Assembly: GCF_003182075.1 (NCBI RefSeq)
Contig: NZ_QGTH01000005.1
Span: 44,232-108,231 of the forward strand
DNA: 64,000 nt
Direction: 5' to 3'
DNA from: Finegoldia magna
GTDB taxonomy: Bacteria > Bacillota > Clostridia > Tissierellales > Peptoniphilaceae
Shown: positions 1 to 9,481 of the stretch, piece by piece
How positions within the stretch are numbered: the stretch's first letter is position 1
How the letters are laid out: every line of letters begins with the position of its first letter
Translations under genes and position numbers: made by a program
The notes under the pieces: model-generated
Databases searched by the model: none
Told to the model about the DNA's origin: nothing
Seen by the model: only the letters and a program-made list of their open reading frames with translations

Positions 1-1502
1 AAACAAAATTTGTATTAAAAAAAGCTTTTGAATTAAATTTACCTACAATTATTTGTATCAATAAAATTGACAGAAAAGAAGCTAGGGTAGATGAAGTAGT
101 AGATGAAATTTTGGATTTATTTATTCAATTAGATGCAGATGAATCTTATTTGGATTCTCCATTTGTATTTGCTTCTGCAAGGGAAGGATTTGCAACTGAC
201 GATTTGGAGGAAAGACCAAAAGATATGACTGCATTATTGGACAAAATCATAGACTACATTCCAGCTCCAGAAGGAGAAGAAGATGCACCATTTAAGCTTT
301 TGATTTCTACAACTGATTTTAGCGATTACGTTGGTAGAATTGGAATTGGTAAGATTGAACAAGGTAAAGTAAAAGTTAATGATAGCTGTGTTATAGTAAA
401 TTACAATAATCCAGATAAGAAAAAGAAGATTAAAGTAACTAAGATTTACGAATTCGATGGATTAAACAGAGTCGAAGTTAATGAATCAAAATTCGGTTCT
501 ATCGTAGCCTTAACTGGTGTAGAGGGAATAGAAATTGGAGACACATTAGCAAATGAAGAAGATTGTGAACCTATTGAATTTGTAAGCATTTCAAGTCCTA
601 CGTTGGCGATGAATTTCTCAGTTAACAATTCTCCATTCGCTGGCAGAGATGGAAAGTTTGTAACAAGTAGACAAGTTCGTGCTAGATTGTACAAAGAATT
701 AGAAACCGATGTAAGTCTAAAAGTTGAAGATACTGATTCTACAGATACTTTTAGAGTTAGTGGTAGAGGAGAACTTCACTTATCTGTTTTAATAGAAAAT
801 ATGAGACGTGAAGGATTTGAATTCCAAGTTTCAAAACCAGAAGTTTTATTCAAAAAAGACGAAAATGGAAAAGTTCTTGAACCAATTGAAATAGTTACAA
901 TTGATGTTGAAGAAGGATTTGTTGGTACTGTAATCGAAAAATTGGGAACCAGAAAAGGTGAGTTGCAAGATATTTCAAATACTTCTAGTGGATATACAAG
1001 GCTTACTTTTGAAATTCCTTCTAGAGGTCTTATTGGATACCGTCAAGAGTTTTTGAGCGATACAAAGGGTAATGGAGTTATCAACACAGAACTTAAAGGA
1101 TATGAGCCTTATAAAGGCGAAATTCCAAAACGTCAATTAGGTTCATTGATTTCATTTGATACAGGAGTTGCTACAGCTTACGGATTAAATGCAGCACGAG
1201 ACAGGGGGATTTTATTCGTACAACCTCAAGATGAAGTATATGAAGGAATGGTTGTAGGGTCTAATGCAAAAGGATTAGATATTGAAGTAAATATATGTAA
1301 GAAAAAAGCGCAAACAAATATCAGATCTTCTGCAGCAGATGAAGCATTAAAACTATCTCCTCCAAAAATCATGAGTTTGGAAGAAATGATGGAATTTGTT
1401 GAGGAAGATGAATTAATTGAAATTACGCCTCATCATTTGAGATTAAGAAAGAAGATTTTGGATACTCAATTAAGATACAAATCAAAAAAATATAATAAAT
1501 AA
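1..1502 (+). CDS. typA: Ribosome-associated GTPase TypA/BipA, 5'-truncated by the window edge
   Basis: The open frame runs in from the left edge (frame starting at base 3), and about 499 residues are visible. TypA/BipA proteins are usually a little over 600 residues, so about 105 N-terminal residues including the P-loop lie outside. Visible are the guanine-specificity motif NKIDR near the edge and the SAREG segment, followed by EF-G-like beta-barrel and alpha/beta domains and the typical C-terminal TypA domain ending in a Lys-rich tail. The family is a translational GTPase that binds the 70S ribosome and supports ribosome assembly and stress or cold adaptation. An internal TTG at 111 is not the real start, because homology continues upstream of it. 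A strong intrinsic terminator follows directly. Confidence 0.95.
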   Translation, partial: TKFVLKKAFELNLPTIICINKIDRKEARVDEVVDEILDLFIQLDADESYLDSPFVFASAREGFATDDLEERPKDMTALLDKIIDYIPAPEGEEDAPFKLLISTTDFSDYVGRIGIGKIEQGKVKVNDSCVIVNYNNPDKKKKIKVTKIYEFDGLNRVEVNESKFGSIVALTGVEGIEIGDTLANEEDCEPIEFVSISSPTLAMNFSVNNSPFAGRDGKFVTSRQVRARLYKELETDVSLKVEDTDSTDTFRVSGRGELHLSVLIENMRREGFEFQVSKPEVLFKKDENGKVLEPIEIVTIDVEEGFVGTVIEKLGTRKGELQDISNTSSGYTRLTFEIPSRGLIGYRQEFLSDTKGNGVINTELKGYEPYKGEIPKRQLGSLISFDTGVATAYGLNAARDRGILFVQPQDEVYEGMVVGSNAKGLDIEVNICKKKAQTNIRSSAADEALKLSPPKIMSLEEMMEFVEEDELIEITPHHLRLRKKILDTQLRYKSKKYNK

Positions 1503-1509
1503 TTTTAGC

Positions 1510-1542
1510 GGGAATTTATCAGTTGATAAGTTCCCTTTTTTT
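1510..1542 (+). terminator. Intrinsic terminator of typA
   Basis: GGGAATTTATC and GATAAGTTCCC form an 11-position stem with one mismatch and an AGTT loop, followed by seven T residues. It starts 8 bases after the typA stop codon. Confidence 0.9.
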
Positions 1543-1702
1543 AATTTAAAATTTTTAAAATAAAATTAACAATAAAATTGAAGTGTCGAGAATAAACACT
1601 AACATTAATGGGTATATAATGTATATAAAAATATAAAGTATCATAATTTTTCTATTTAATTAGTATAGAGATGTGTATTAGAAATTTAATTAAAAAAAAC
1701 AT
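1543..1702. other. AT-rich intergenic stretch between typA terminator and trpR-like promoter
   Basis: No coding frame with a ribosome site and no conserved RNA is visible. A weak hairpin (AGTGT / ACACT, 1582-1600) and a TATAAT at 1615-1620 without a well-placed -35 are present. It may hold extra regulatory sites, but I see nothing I can name. Confidence 0.4.
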
Positions 1703-1731
1703 TTGCTTTAGTTAGAAAAAGCGTGTATACT
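1703..1731 (+). promoter_or_regulatory. Sigma-A-type promoter for the YerC/TrpR-like gene
   Basis: TTGCTT, a 17-base spacer and TATACT. The predicted start lies near 1738, giving a leader of about 68 bases. The leader contains a short odd-centred palindrome AGGTTACCT (1774-1782) close to the ribosome site, which could be an operator for autoregulation; that is a guess. Confidence 0.7.
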
Positions 1732-1805
1732 TAAATTATCAAATGCATTATATTATATGTTATTGATGGGTAAAGGTTACCTAAAAAATTTTAAGGAGTA
1801 AAACT

Positions 1806-2132
1806 ATGGCTGAAATTAATATCAAGGATAACACATTAAATGAGTTTTTCGATGCAATTATGATGTTAAACGGAAAAGAGGAGTTACAACGTTTTTTTGA
1901 AGACGTTTGCACAATGAGAGAATTACATTCAATTTCACAAAGATTAGAAGTAGCAAAATTACTCAAAATAAGAAAAACTTATAGCGAAATTGAAAAAGAT
2001 ACTGGCGCGTCTACTGCGACCATTAGTAGGGTGAATAGATCCTTACAAAACGGTGCTCAAGGTTATGAACTTGTACTAGATACTTTAATAGCAAGAAATT
2101 TGGAAGAAAAAAGAAAAAGAAAACAAAAATAA
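1806..2132 (+). CDS. YerC/YecD-type TrpR-related DNA-binding protein
   Basis: This 108-residue protein matches the small YerC/YecD branch of the TrpR superfamily. The helical N-terminal half (LNEFFDAIMMLNGKEELQRFFEDV) is followed by a helix-turn-helix around residues 57-80, with YSEIEKDTGASTATISRV as recognition unit. It ends in a very basic tail (EEKRKRKQK). It probably acts as a cytoplasmic repressor, but the ligand is unknown; tryptophan is not implied by membership in this subgroup. The ATG is preceded by AAGGAG (1793-1798). It is monocistronic, with its own promoter upstream and a terminator directly downstream. Confidence 0.85.
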   Translation: MAEINIKDNTLNEFFDAIMMLNGKEELQRFFEDVCTMRELHSISQRLEVAKLLKIRKTYSEIEKDTGASTATISRVNRSLQNGAQGYELVLDTLIARNLEEKRKRKQK

Positions 2133-2138
2133 CTTTTT

Positions 2139-2167
2139 ATCCGCAAACTTTATTTTGCGGATATTTT
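2139..2167 (+). terminator. Intrinsic terminator after the TrpR-like gene
   Basis: ATCCGCAAA (2139-2147) pairs perfectly with TTTGCGGAT (2154-2162) around a six-base loop. The T tract is short and interrupted (ATTTT). Confidence 0.8.
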
Positions 2168-2194
2168 ACTATGATATAACATTTTGGGTATATA
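2165..2194 (+). promoter_or_regulatory. Possible promoter of the metallo-hydrolase/glycogen operon
   Basis: TTTACT, 18 bases, TATATA; about 20 bases before the next start codon. The match is imperfect, but some promoter is expected here because a terminator lies just upstream. Confidence 0.35.
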
Positions 2195-2213
2195 GTAAAT
2201 AAGGGGTGATTTA

Positions 2214-3833
2214 ATGAAAATTACATTTTTAGGAGCTGCACAAGAGGTAACAGGATCTTGTTATCTTGTGGAGACTGAAAAACACAAATTTATGGTTGAC
2301 TGCGGATTGTTCCAAGGAAGTAAAGAGTTAGAACAAAAAAACCATGATGAAATAGACTTTAATGAAGTGGAATTTATGCTTTTGACTCATGCACATATTG
2401 ATCATACGGGAAGAATTCCTCTTTTATATAAAAATGGATTCAGAAAACCAATTTATTGCACAAAAGCTACAAAAGATTTGGCAGAAATAATGTTAATGGA
2501 TAGTGCGAAGATTCAAGAGAGTGATGTAGAATGGGAAAATAGAAAAAGACAAAGATCTGGGAAAACACTTCTGAATCCTTTATACACTACGATTGATGCA
2601 ATGAGTTGTATTTCATTGTTTAAAGGACGTTTCTATGATGAGGTTGTAAAAATAAACGAAGACATAAGAGTTGTGTTCAGAGATGCCGGTCACATGCTTG
2701 GCTCATCAAGTCTTGAAATATTTATCATTGAAAATGGCAAAACTACTAAAATTATATTCTCTGGAGATATAGGAACTTCAAATAATCCGATTTTAAACAA
2801 TCCAGAAATTTTATCTGGCTGCGATTATTTAGTTATGGAATCCACTTACGGTAATAGAATTCACGAACCTTACAAAGAAAGTGTACATTCTTTAATAGAG
2901 ATAATTGAAAAAGTATCATCAAGAGGTGGAACTGTAATCATTCCTAGCTTTGCGGTTGGAAGAACTCAGGAAATTATTTATGAACTAAACAGTTATTATG
3001 ATTATCAAATAAAAGATCATTATGAAAAGAAAGTCCCAGTATATGTAGACAGTCCGATGGCACTTGAAGCGACAAAAGCATTTATGAAAAATACTGATTT
3101 GTTTAATCAAAAAGCAAAGGATTATATTTCAAGTGGGGATAATGTATTCGAATTCGAAAACTTACATTACGTTAAAAATGTAGACGAATCAAAAATGCTT
3201 AATAGCGTAAAATTCCCTAGGGTAATTATTTCTTCTAGCGGAATGGCTACAGCTGGACGTGTTCGTCACCATTTGAAACACAACTTGTGGGATGAAAAAA
3301 ACGCAGTTGTTTTTGTTGGATATCAAGCGCAAGGATCACTTGGAAGAATTTTATTAGATGGTATAGATGAAGTTAAACTTTTTGGCGAAACAATAAAAGT
3401 CAACGCTGAAATATATAATTTGGGCGGATTTTCAGGTCATGCCGATCAAAACAATCTTATGGATTTTGTAGACAATATGAAAGTAAAGCCTAAGAAAATC
3501 TTCATAACACATGGTGAAAATGAAGGAGCAGAAACTTTATCTAATTTGTTAAAAGAAAAGTATAATGTTGAGGCTGTTATCCCAAAAATTTATTCAACAG
3601 AAGAATTTGAAGCGGGAAATTACAATATAGAACAAGAAATATCTACAAACCGAGAAAATAATGATTTATATGCCGAATTAGAAAAGATAAAGAAAAAAAT
3701 CGATCGATTGTATGAAAATAAAGAATTATTCGACCATAAAAATATGGATTCTGAAGAATACAATCAACTTAACAATCAAATTTTAGATTTGAAGAATAAA
3801 ATCATGACAATAAACATGATAACTGGAGAATAA
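2214..3833 (+). CDS. MBL-fold / beta-CASP RNA-processing-type metallo-hydrolase
   Basis: 539 residues. The N-terminal metallo-beta-lactamase domain carries the metal site THAHIDH (residues 58-64) and later GDIG and GFSGHAD elements. In between lies a beta-CASP insertion typical of CPSF/RNase J relatives, with SSSGMATAGRVRHHL as a recognisable block. The last ~80 residues look helical and charged (coiled-coil-like). Such proteins are predicted endo- or exoribonucleases acting on RNA in the cytoplasm; this is not RNase J itself, which has a different C-terminal domain. Start ATG follows AAGGGGTGA. It is 38 bases ahead of glgB with no terminator between, so it is probably the first gene of the glycogen operon, though a functional link is not evident. 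Confidence 0.85.
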   Translation: MKITFLGAAQEVTGSCYLVETEKHKFMVDCGLFQGSKELEQKNHDEIDFNEVEFMLLTHAHIDHTGRIPLLYKNGFRKPIYCTKATKDLAEIMLMDSAKIQESDVEWENRKRQRSGKTLLNPLYTTIDAMSCISLFKGRFYDEVVKINEDIRVVFRDAGHMLGSSSLEIFIIENGKTTKIIFSGDIGTSNNPILNNPEILSGCDYLVMESTYGNRIHEPYKESVHSLIEIIEKVSSRGGTVIIPSFAVGRTQEIIYELNSYYDYQIKDHYEKKVPVYVDSPMALEATKAFMKNTDLFNQKAKDYISSGDNVFEFENLHYVKNVDESKMLNSVKFPRVIISSSGMATAGRVRHHLKHNLWDEKNAVVFVGYQAQGSLGRILLDGIDEVKLFGETIKVNAEIYNLGGFSGHADQNNLMDFVDNMKVKPKKIFITHGENEGAETLSNLLKEKYNVEAVIPKIYSTEEFEAGNYNIEQEISTNRENNDLYAELEKIKKKIDRLYENKELFDHKNMDSEEYNQLNNQILDLKNKIMTINMITGE

Positions 3834-3871
3834 GTCTGTATAAAAGGCTAATTAAATAGCTGGGAGAAAAT

Positions 3872-5776
3872 ATGGAAAAATATTTTTATCAGGGAAATAA
3901 TGAAACGGATGTATATTTGTTTCATGAAGGAAACAATAATAATTTGTACAAATTTTTAGGATCTCATATTTACTCAGATGGATTTGGAACCTACACCAGA
4001 TTTTTGGTGTGGGCTCCTAATGCTAAGCACGTAAATTTGGTTGGAGATTTCAATGATTGGGACGATTATTCACTCCCACTTCAAAAATTACACGATGGAG
4101 AAATTTGGGAGATTTGTCTCAGAGATGTTAAAATCTTTGATTCATATAAGTACAGAATAGTCACACAAGATTCAGAAGTTTTGTATAAAGCGGATCCATT
4201 TGCATTTCATAGCGAATTAAGACCTAAAACAGCAAGCAAGGTTTATGACATTGATGGTTATAAATGGAAAGATAAAAAATGGATCACAAAAAGAGAAGAA
4301 ACTGATATATTTCACAGTCCTATGAGTATCTATGAAATAAATCTTTCCTCATGGCGAAAACGTGATGAAAATTATCTCTCCTACGTTCAATTAGCAGATG
4401 AACTTGTATCTTATCTCAAAGAAATGAATTACACACATGTTGAATTTATGCCCTTAATGGAACATCCATTTGATGGATCATGGGGATATCAACTTACGGG
4501 TTTTTTTGCAGCGACATCTAGATTTGGTTGTCCAAAAGATTTGATGTATTTGATTGACAAATTACACCAGAATGATATTGGAGTTATCATGGATTGGGTG
4601 CCGGCTCATTTTTGTAGAGATGATTTTGGACTTAGAAAATTTGATGGAAGTAATTTATTCGAAAAATCTGACCAATACTTAGCTGATAATGATCAATGGG
4701 GAACATTGAACTTTGACTTTTCAAAAAAAGAAGTGGTGAATTTTCTTATATCTTCTGCATTATTTTGGCTCAAATACTATCATTTGGATGGATTAAGGGT
4801 TGATGCAGTTGCTTATATGATTTATTTGAACTTTGCTGGAAAAGATATCAGAAACGAAGATGGCGGCTATGAGAACAAGGAAGCTATCGAATTTATTAAA
4901 AAATTAAATCAAACAATCAAACAAGAATTTCCAAGTGCGTTTGTCATTGCAGAAGAATCAACTTCATGGCCAAATGTTACAAAACCTGTAGAAGAAAGTG
5001 GACTTGGTTTTGATTTTAAGTGGAATATGGGTTGGATGAATGACATAATTAAATACATGAAGATGAATCCAATCTTCAGGAAAGACCATCATAATTTATT
5101 AACTTTTTCGATAATGTACGCCTTTAATGAAAATTACATCCTTCCATTTAGTCACGACGAAGTAGTTCACATGAAAAATTCAATGATTGGTAAAATGCAT
5201 GGAACTTACGATGATAAATTTGATCAAATAAGACTTTTGTATTCGTTTATGTTTGCTCATCCAGGTAAGAAACTTTTATTTATGGGTAATGACATAGGAC
5301 AATTTGATGAGTGGAATGAATATAAAGACATAACATGGGAAGTTTTGGAATACGAGAAACATCAACAATTAAAACATTTCATGGAAGATTTGAATAAATT
5401 TTACAGAGATAATAACGAGTTTTATAATTTGGATACTAGTTATTCAGGTTTTCAATGGGAAGATGTGAACAACGCAAATGAATCTTTGATTATTTTCGAG
5501 AGAATAAATTCTAAAAACGAAAAAATTATTTGTATTTTTAATTTTACACCTGTAAAAAGAGAGAAATATCCTGTAGGTGTCGATTGTTATGCGCTTTATT
5601 CAGTTGTACTTAATTCTTCAATGAAAAAATATGGTGGTAATTTGCTAAGGAATAAACCTTATTATTCCAAAAATAATGGACATAATGACAGAAAATTTTC
5701 AATCAAAGTTGATATAGAACCATTTTCTGCGATGTTTATAAAATTAAATAAACTTAGAAATATCAATATAAAATAG
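3872..5776 (+). CDS. glgB: 1,4-alpha-glucan branching enzyme
   Basis: GlgB makes alpha-1,6 branches in glycogen by transferring cleaved alpha-1,4 chains. The 634-residue length is normal for bacterial GH13 branching enzymes. An N-terminal CBM48-type module (about residues 30-120, with [14 protein letters not shown]) precedes the (beta/alpha)8 domain. Catalytic residues are in place: nucleophile D311 in [10 protein letters not shown], acid/base E361 in IAEEST, and transition-state D429 in SHDEVVH. A C-terminal beta domain ends the protein. The start ATG has GGGAG eight bases upstream. It is the first glycogen gene; glgC begins 8 bases after its stop. Confidence 0.97.
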   Translation: MEKYFYQGNNETDVYLFHEGNNNNLYKFLGSHIYSDGFGTYTRFLVWAPNAKHVNLVGDFNDWDDYSLPLQKLHDGEIWEICLRDVKIFDSYKYRIVTQDSEVLYKADPFAFHSELRPKTASKVYDIDGYKWKDKKWITKREETDIFHSPMSIYEINLSSWRKRDENYLSYVQLADELVSYLKEMNYTHVEFMPLMEHPFDGSWGYQLTGFFAATSRFGCPKDLMYLIDKLHQNDIGVIMDWVPAHFCRDDFGLRKFDGSNLFEKSDQYLADNDQWGTLNFDFSKKEVVNFLISSALFWLKYYHLDGLRVDAVAYMIYLNFAGKDIRNEDGGYENKEAIEFIKKLNQTIKQEFPSAFVIAEESTSWPNVTKPVEESGLGFDFKWNMGWMNDIIKYMKMNPIFRKDHHNLLTFSIMYAFNENYILPFSHDEVVHMKNSMIGKMHGTYDDKFDQIRLLYSFMFAHPGKKLLFMGNDIGQFDEWNEYKDITWEVLEYEKHQQLKHFMEDLNKFYRDNNEFYNLDTSYSGFQWEDVNNANESLIIFERINSKNEKIICIFNFTPVKREKYPVGVDCYALYSVVLNSSMKKYGGNLLRNKPYYSKNNGHNDRKFSIKVDIEPFSAMFIKLNKLRNINIK

Positions 5777-5784
5777 GAGGACGT

Positions 5785-6924
5785 ATGAAGGCGCGAAATA
5801 GAGTTGTCGCAATGCTTTTAGCGGGAGGACAAGGTTCAAGACTAAAAGCATTGACAAAAAATGTTGCAAAACCAGCAGTGTCATTTGGTGGAAAATATCG
5901 AATAATTGATTTTGCTTTGAGTAATGCTGCAAATTCAGATATAAGAGATGTAGGAATATTAACCCAATACAAACCATTCAAATTAAATTCACATTTAGGA
6001 AATGGATCCAGCTGGGACTTATCCAGAAATTCTGGCGGTTTAAGAATTTTATCTCCATTTGCCACAGAAAGTGGTGGTAATTGGTATGAAGGTACAGCCA
6101 ATTCTATTTACGAAAACATGAATTACTTGGATGAATTGGATGCAGAATATGTTGTTATTTTATCTGGTGATCATATTTACAAAATGGATTACAATAAAAT
6201 TTTAAAATATCATAAGGATAAGAATAGTGACCTTACAATAGCAGTAATGGAAGTAGATTGGAGCGAAGCTAGTAGATTCGGTATTATGAATACCGATGAA
6301 GATGGAAAAATTGTTGAATTTGAAGAAAAACCAAATAATCCAAAAAGTAATTTGGCTTCTATGGGAATATATATTTTCAATTGGCATACTTTAAAAAAAT
6401 ATTTGATCGAAGACAATGAAGATAAGAATTCGAAACACGATTTTGGAATGAATATAATTCCTAAGATTATAAATGATGGACTAAATGTTTTTGCATGGAA
6501 ATTTGATGGCTACTGGAAAGATGTGGGAACTGTAAGAAGTTATTGGCAGGCCAATTTGGATTTATTAAATCCTGATAATAGACTTGACTTGTACGATACT
6601 AATTGGAGAATTTACACAAAAAACAGAAATCTTCCTCCTCATTATGTTGATGAAGTTGCAGATGTCAAAAAATCTTTAATTAATGAAAATTGTTTGATTT
6701 ACGGAAATGTGAACAATTCCGTTTTGTTTTCTTCGATAACTGTGGAAAAGAATGCAGAAGTTCATGATTCTGTTATTTTAAGCGATACCGTTATCAAAAA
6801 AGGTGCAAAACTTTACAACTGTGTAGTCGCAGCGTCCATGACTATTGAAGAAAATCAAGTAATTGGTGAAGAAAACTCCGACAAAATCTTCTTGGTTAGC
6901 GAAGATGGAATTGAAGAGTGTTAG
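5785..6924 (+). CDS. glgC: Glucose-1-phosphate adenylyltransferase, catalytic subunit
   Basis: GlgC forms ADP-glucose and pyrophosphate from ATP and glucose-1-phosphate, the committed step of glycogen synthesis. The 379-residue protein has the nucleotide-binding loop LAGGQGSRL at the N-terminus, the [15 protein letters not shown] block, the [10 protein letters not shown] metal/substrate segment and a C-terminal left-handed beta-helix of hexapeptide-like repeats (about 285-365). Start ATG is preceded by AGGAGG. It lies directly before glgD; in Firmicutes the two products form a GlgC/GlgD hetero-oligomer. Confidence 0.97.
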   Translation: MKARNRVVAMLLAGGQGSRLKALTKNVAKPAVSFGGKYRIIDFALSNAANSDIRDVGILTQYKPFKLNSHLGNGSSWDLSRNSGGLRILSPFATESGGNWYEGTANSIYENMNYLDELDAEYVVILSGDHIYKMDYNKILKYHKDKNSDLTIAVMEVDWSEASRFGIMNTDEDGKIVEFEEKPNNPKSNLASMGIYIFNWHTLKKYLIEDNEDKNSKHDFGMNIIPKIINDGLNVFAWKFDGYWKDVGTVRSYWQANLDLLNPDNRLDLYDTNWRIYTKNRNLPPHYVDEVADVKKSLINENCLIYGNVNNSVLFSSITVEKNAEVHDSVILSDTVIKKGAKLYNCVVAASMTIEENQVIGEENSDKIFLVSEDGIEEC

Positions 6925-6933
6925 GAGGAATTT

Positions 6934-8046
6934 ATGCAAAATTGTATTGGAATTATATACGGCGGAAAAAGTAGACAAGATTTTGGTTATTTAACAGATT
7001 CTAGACCAGAATATATGCTTCCTTATGGAGCAAGATATAGAATTATAGATATTGCATTGAGTAACTTTGCAAACAATGAATTTTCAAATGTTGTTTTGTA
7101 TGGTGGCAAAATTATGAGGTCTACTCTTGATCACTTGGGAAATGGTGAAAGTTACGAATTGAACAGAAGACGAAATGGACTTGTTATATTTCCTCCAACT
7201 TTTGAAAATTCAGGTAAGGAAATTGTAGCTTATAATGAAACTAAAGATTTTTATTTAAGATCAAAAGAAGATGAGTTGTACTTCTACGATCCAATGGTTA
7301 TTTTCAGAGAAGATTTTTCGGTTTCTCATGATAGATTTATAAAAGAAGATTTGGACATATTATTGTTCTGCAAAAAGATGGATAATGCAACGGGATTATT
7401 CATCGGTGAGACTAGATTAAACTTGGATGATGAAGGCAATCTAATCAGCATAGGAACAAATCAAGGAGTCGATGATGAATTTAATTTGATGACTAACATT
7501 GGTTACATGAAAAAAGGAGTCTTTTTGAATTTGATTCACGATGCAGCTAAAAATTCTAATTCTAATGAATTAATTGATGTTATTATTTCTAATTTGGATA
7601 AATTAAAAATCGGTGTATACATGATTGACGGATATGTTGAGGTAATCAGAAATTTGACTCAATTTTACGACGCGAATTTGAAATTATTGAATGCCGATAT
7701 TTACAATAATGTATTTTTCAAAAATGGATTGTTATTAACAAAATCGAAAGACGAGCCGTCAGCATTGTATGGTGATTCTGCTTGTGTGAAAAATTCATTG
7801 ATAGCAAACGGAGTCAAAATAGATGGTAAAGTAGAAAACTCAATTATTTTTAGAGGCGTAGAAATTCAAGAGGGTTCTGTTATCAAAAATTCCGTTATTT
7901 TCGAGAGAACTGTTATAGAAAAAAATGCAGTAGTTGTAAATACGATTACTGATAAAGGAGTTTTGATAAAAGAAAATGTAACTGCGGTTGGTAATCCAAA
8001 TTATCCATACGAATTAAAAAAGAATGCAATATTAGAAGATAAATAG
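6934..8046 (+). CDS. glgD: GlgD, non-catalytic partner subunit of ADP-glucose pyrophosphorylase
   Basis: 370 residues, clearly homologous to glgC next to it, but the nucleotide loop is changed to YGGKSRQDFGYL. The KPAV substrate block reads RPEYMLPYG, and the [10 protein letters not shown] metal motif is replaced by YDPMVIFREDF. These losses agree with the known role of Firmicutes GlgD as a regulatory subunit that boosts GlgC. The C-terminal beta-helix is retained (about 285-355). The start ATG has AGGAGG directly upstream. Gaps of 9 and 10 bases to its neighbours place it firmly in the operon. Confidence 0.95.
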   Translation: MQNCIGIIYGGKSRQDFGYLTDSRPEYMLPYGARYRIIDIALSNFANNEFSNVVLYGGKIMRSTLDHLGNGESYELNRRRNGLVIFPPTFENSGKEIVAYNETKDFYLRSKEDELYFYDPMVIFREDFSVSHDRFIKEDLDILLFCKKMDNATGLFIGETRLNLDDEGNLISIGTNQGVDDEFNLMTNIGYMKKGVFLNLIHDAAKNSNSNELIDVIISNLDKLKIGVYMIDGYVEVIRNLTQFYDANLKLLNADIYNNVFFKNGLLLTKSKDEPSALYGDSACVKNSLIANGVKIDGKVENSIIFRGVEIQEGSVIKNSVIFERTVIEKNAVVVNTITDKGVLIKENVTAVGNPNYPYELKKNAILEDK

Positions 8047-8056
8047 GGGAAAGTAA

Positions 8057-9481
8057 ATGAATATATTATATTGTGCAGCAGAGGCTGATCCGTTTATAAA
8101 AACTGGTGGACTTGCAGATGTTGCAGGTACACTTCCACTTGAAATGAAAAAGCAAGGTCATGAGGTGAAAGTGGTCATCCCTTTGTACAAATTGATAAAT
8201 GAGGAATACAGAAAAAAATTTGAATTTGAGGGAAGTTTTTATGTAGATTTGGATTTTAAACATCATTATGTTGGTGTGTTCAAATACATTCATAGAGGTG
8301 TGGAATTTTATTTTTTAGATAACGAAGATTATTTTAACAGAGATAATGTGTATGGCGAAAATGACGATTGTGAAAGATTCGTATTTTTCTCTAAAGCATG
8401 TGTTCAATTGTTAAGATATATCGATTTTGATTGTGACATTATCCATTCCAATGATTGGCACACAGCAATGGTAAATGTTTATGCTAGAGATTTTGCTAAA
8501 GGGGATCCGTTCTATGAGTCAATCAAAACTGTTTTTACAATTCACAACCTAAAATATCAAGGTGTATTCAGTTCAAATTCACTTAGACAAACAGATTTAT
8601 CACCTATGTATTTTTCTGAAGATGCATTGAAATTTTACGATGCAATTAATTTTATGAAAGGTGCGATAGTTTTTAGCGATAAAGTTACAACTGTTTCTAA
8701 AACTTATGCCGATGAGATTAAATACTCATTTTTTGGAGAGGGTTTGGATGGTGTTATCAGACAATATCACTACAAAATATCTGGAATTACAAATGGAATT
8801 GATACAACTATTTGGAACCCAGAAAAAGACAAATATTTATTTAAAAATTACTCACTGAAAAATATCAAAGATAAATTCGTGAACAAAAAAGCATTACAAA
8901 GAATGTACGGTTTGGAAGAAAAAGATGTGCCTATATTCTCCATGGTTACTAGATTAGTTGAAAATAAGGGGCTTGAACTTGTAAGATACATTATGGATGA
9001 GTTTTTGACGACGGAAGATGTACAAGTGATAATTTTGGGAACAGGTGATTATTCTTATGAAGAAATGTTCAAATATTATGAGTGGAAATTCCCAGATAAA
9101 TTAAAAGCAAATATTTATTATAATAATGAAGAATCACACAAAATTTATGCAGGAGCAGATTTCTTGATGATGCCATCAATATTTGAACCTTGCGGAATAT
9201 CTCAATTAATTGCTATGAGGTATGGAACAATACCAGTAGTGCGTGAAACTGGAGGATTGAGGGATACTGTTCAATCATTTAACGAATTTAGCAAAGAAGG
9301 AAATGGATTTTCTTTTACAAATATCAACGCGCATGACTTCTTGTACACATTGAGACGTTCAATATCATTTTATTACAATGATGATTTTAAAATAATTCAA
9401 GAAAATGCTATGAAGTCAAAAAATGATTGGGAAAAATCTGCAAAAGAATACATCCAACTTTATGAGGAGATTATTAAATGA
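8057..9481 (+). CDS. glgA: Glycogen synthase (ADP-glucose type, GT5)
   Basis: GlgA elongates alpha-1,4-glucan using ADP-glucose. 474 residues, the usual size. The N-terminal Rossmann domain has the ADP-glucose-binding KTGGLADV motif (from residue 15), SNDWHTA and FTIHNLKYQG. The C-terminal domain has the retaining-GT motif EPCGISQLIAMRYGTIPVV with both glutamate-region elements and RETGGLRDTV. Start ATG follows a GGGGAAAG ribosome site. The stop overlaps the next start codon (ATGA, 9478-9481), so the two proteins are translationally coupled. Confidence 0.97.
   Translation: MNILYCAAEADPFIKTGGLADVAGTLPLEMKKQGHEVKVVIPLYKLINEEYRKKFEFEGSFYVDLDFKHHYVGVFKYIHRGVEFYFLDNEDYFNRDNVYGENDDCERFVFFSKACVQLLRYIDFDCDIIHSNDWHTAMVNVYARDFAKGDPFYESIKTVFTIHNLKYQGVFSSNSLRQTDLSPMYFSEDALKFYDAINFMKGAIVFSDKVTTVSKTYADEIKYSFFGEGLDGVIRQYHYKISGITNGIDTTIWNPEKDKYLFKNYSLKNIKDKFVNKKALQRMYGLEEKDVPIFSMVTRLVENKGLELVRYIMDEFLTTEDVQVIILGTGDYSYEEMFKYYEWKFPDKLKANIYYNNEESHKIYAGADFLMMPSIFEPCGISQLIAMRYGTIPVVRETGGLRDTVQSFNEFSKEGNGFSFTNINAHDFLYTLRRSISFYYNDDFKIIQENAMKSKNDWEKSAKEYIQLYEEIIK

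Noticed and set aside
1766..1801. Eleven-codon frame (MGKGYLKNFKE) ending on the ribosome site of the TrpR-like gene
   Set aside because: No ribosome-binding site in front, no tryptophan codons as a leader peptide would need, and it is short enough to arise by chance.
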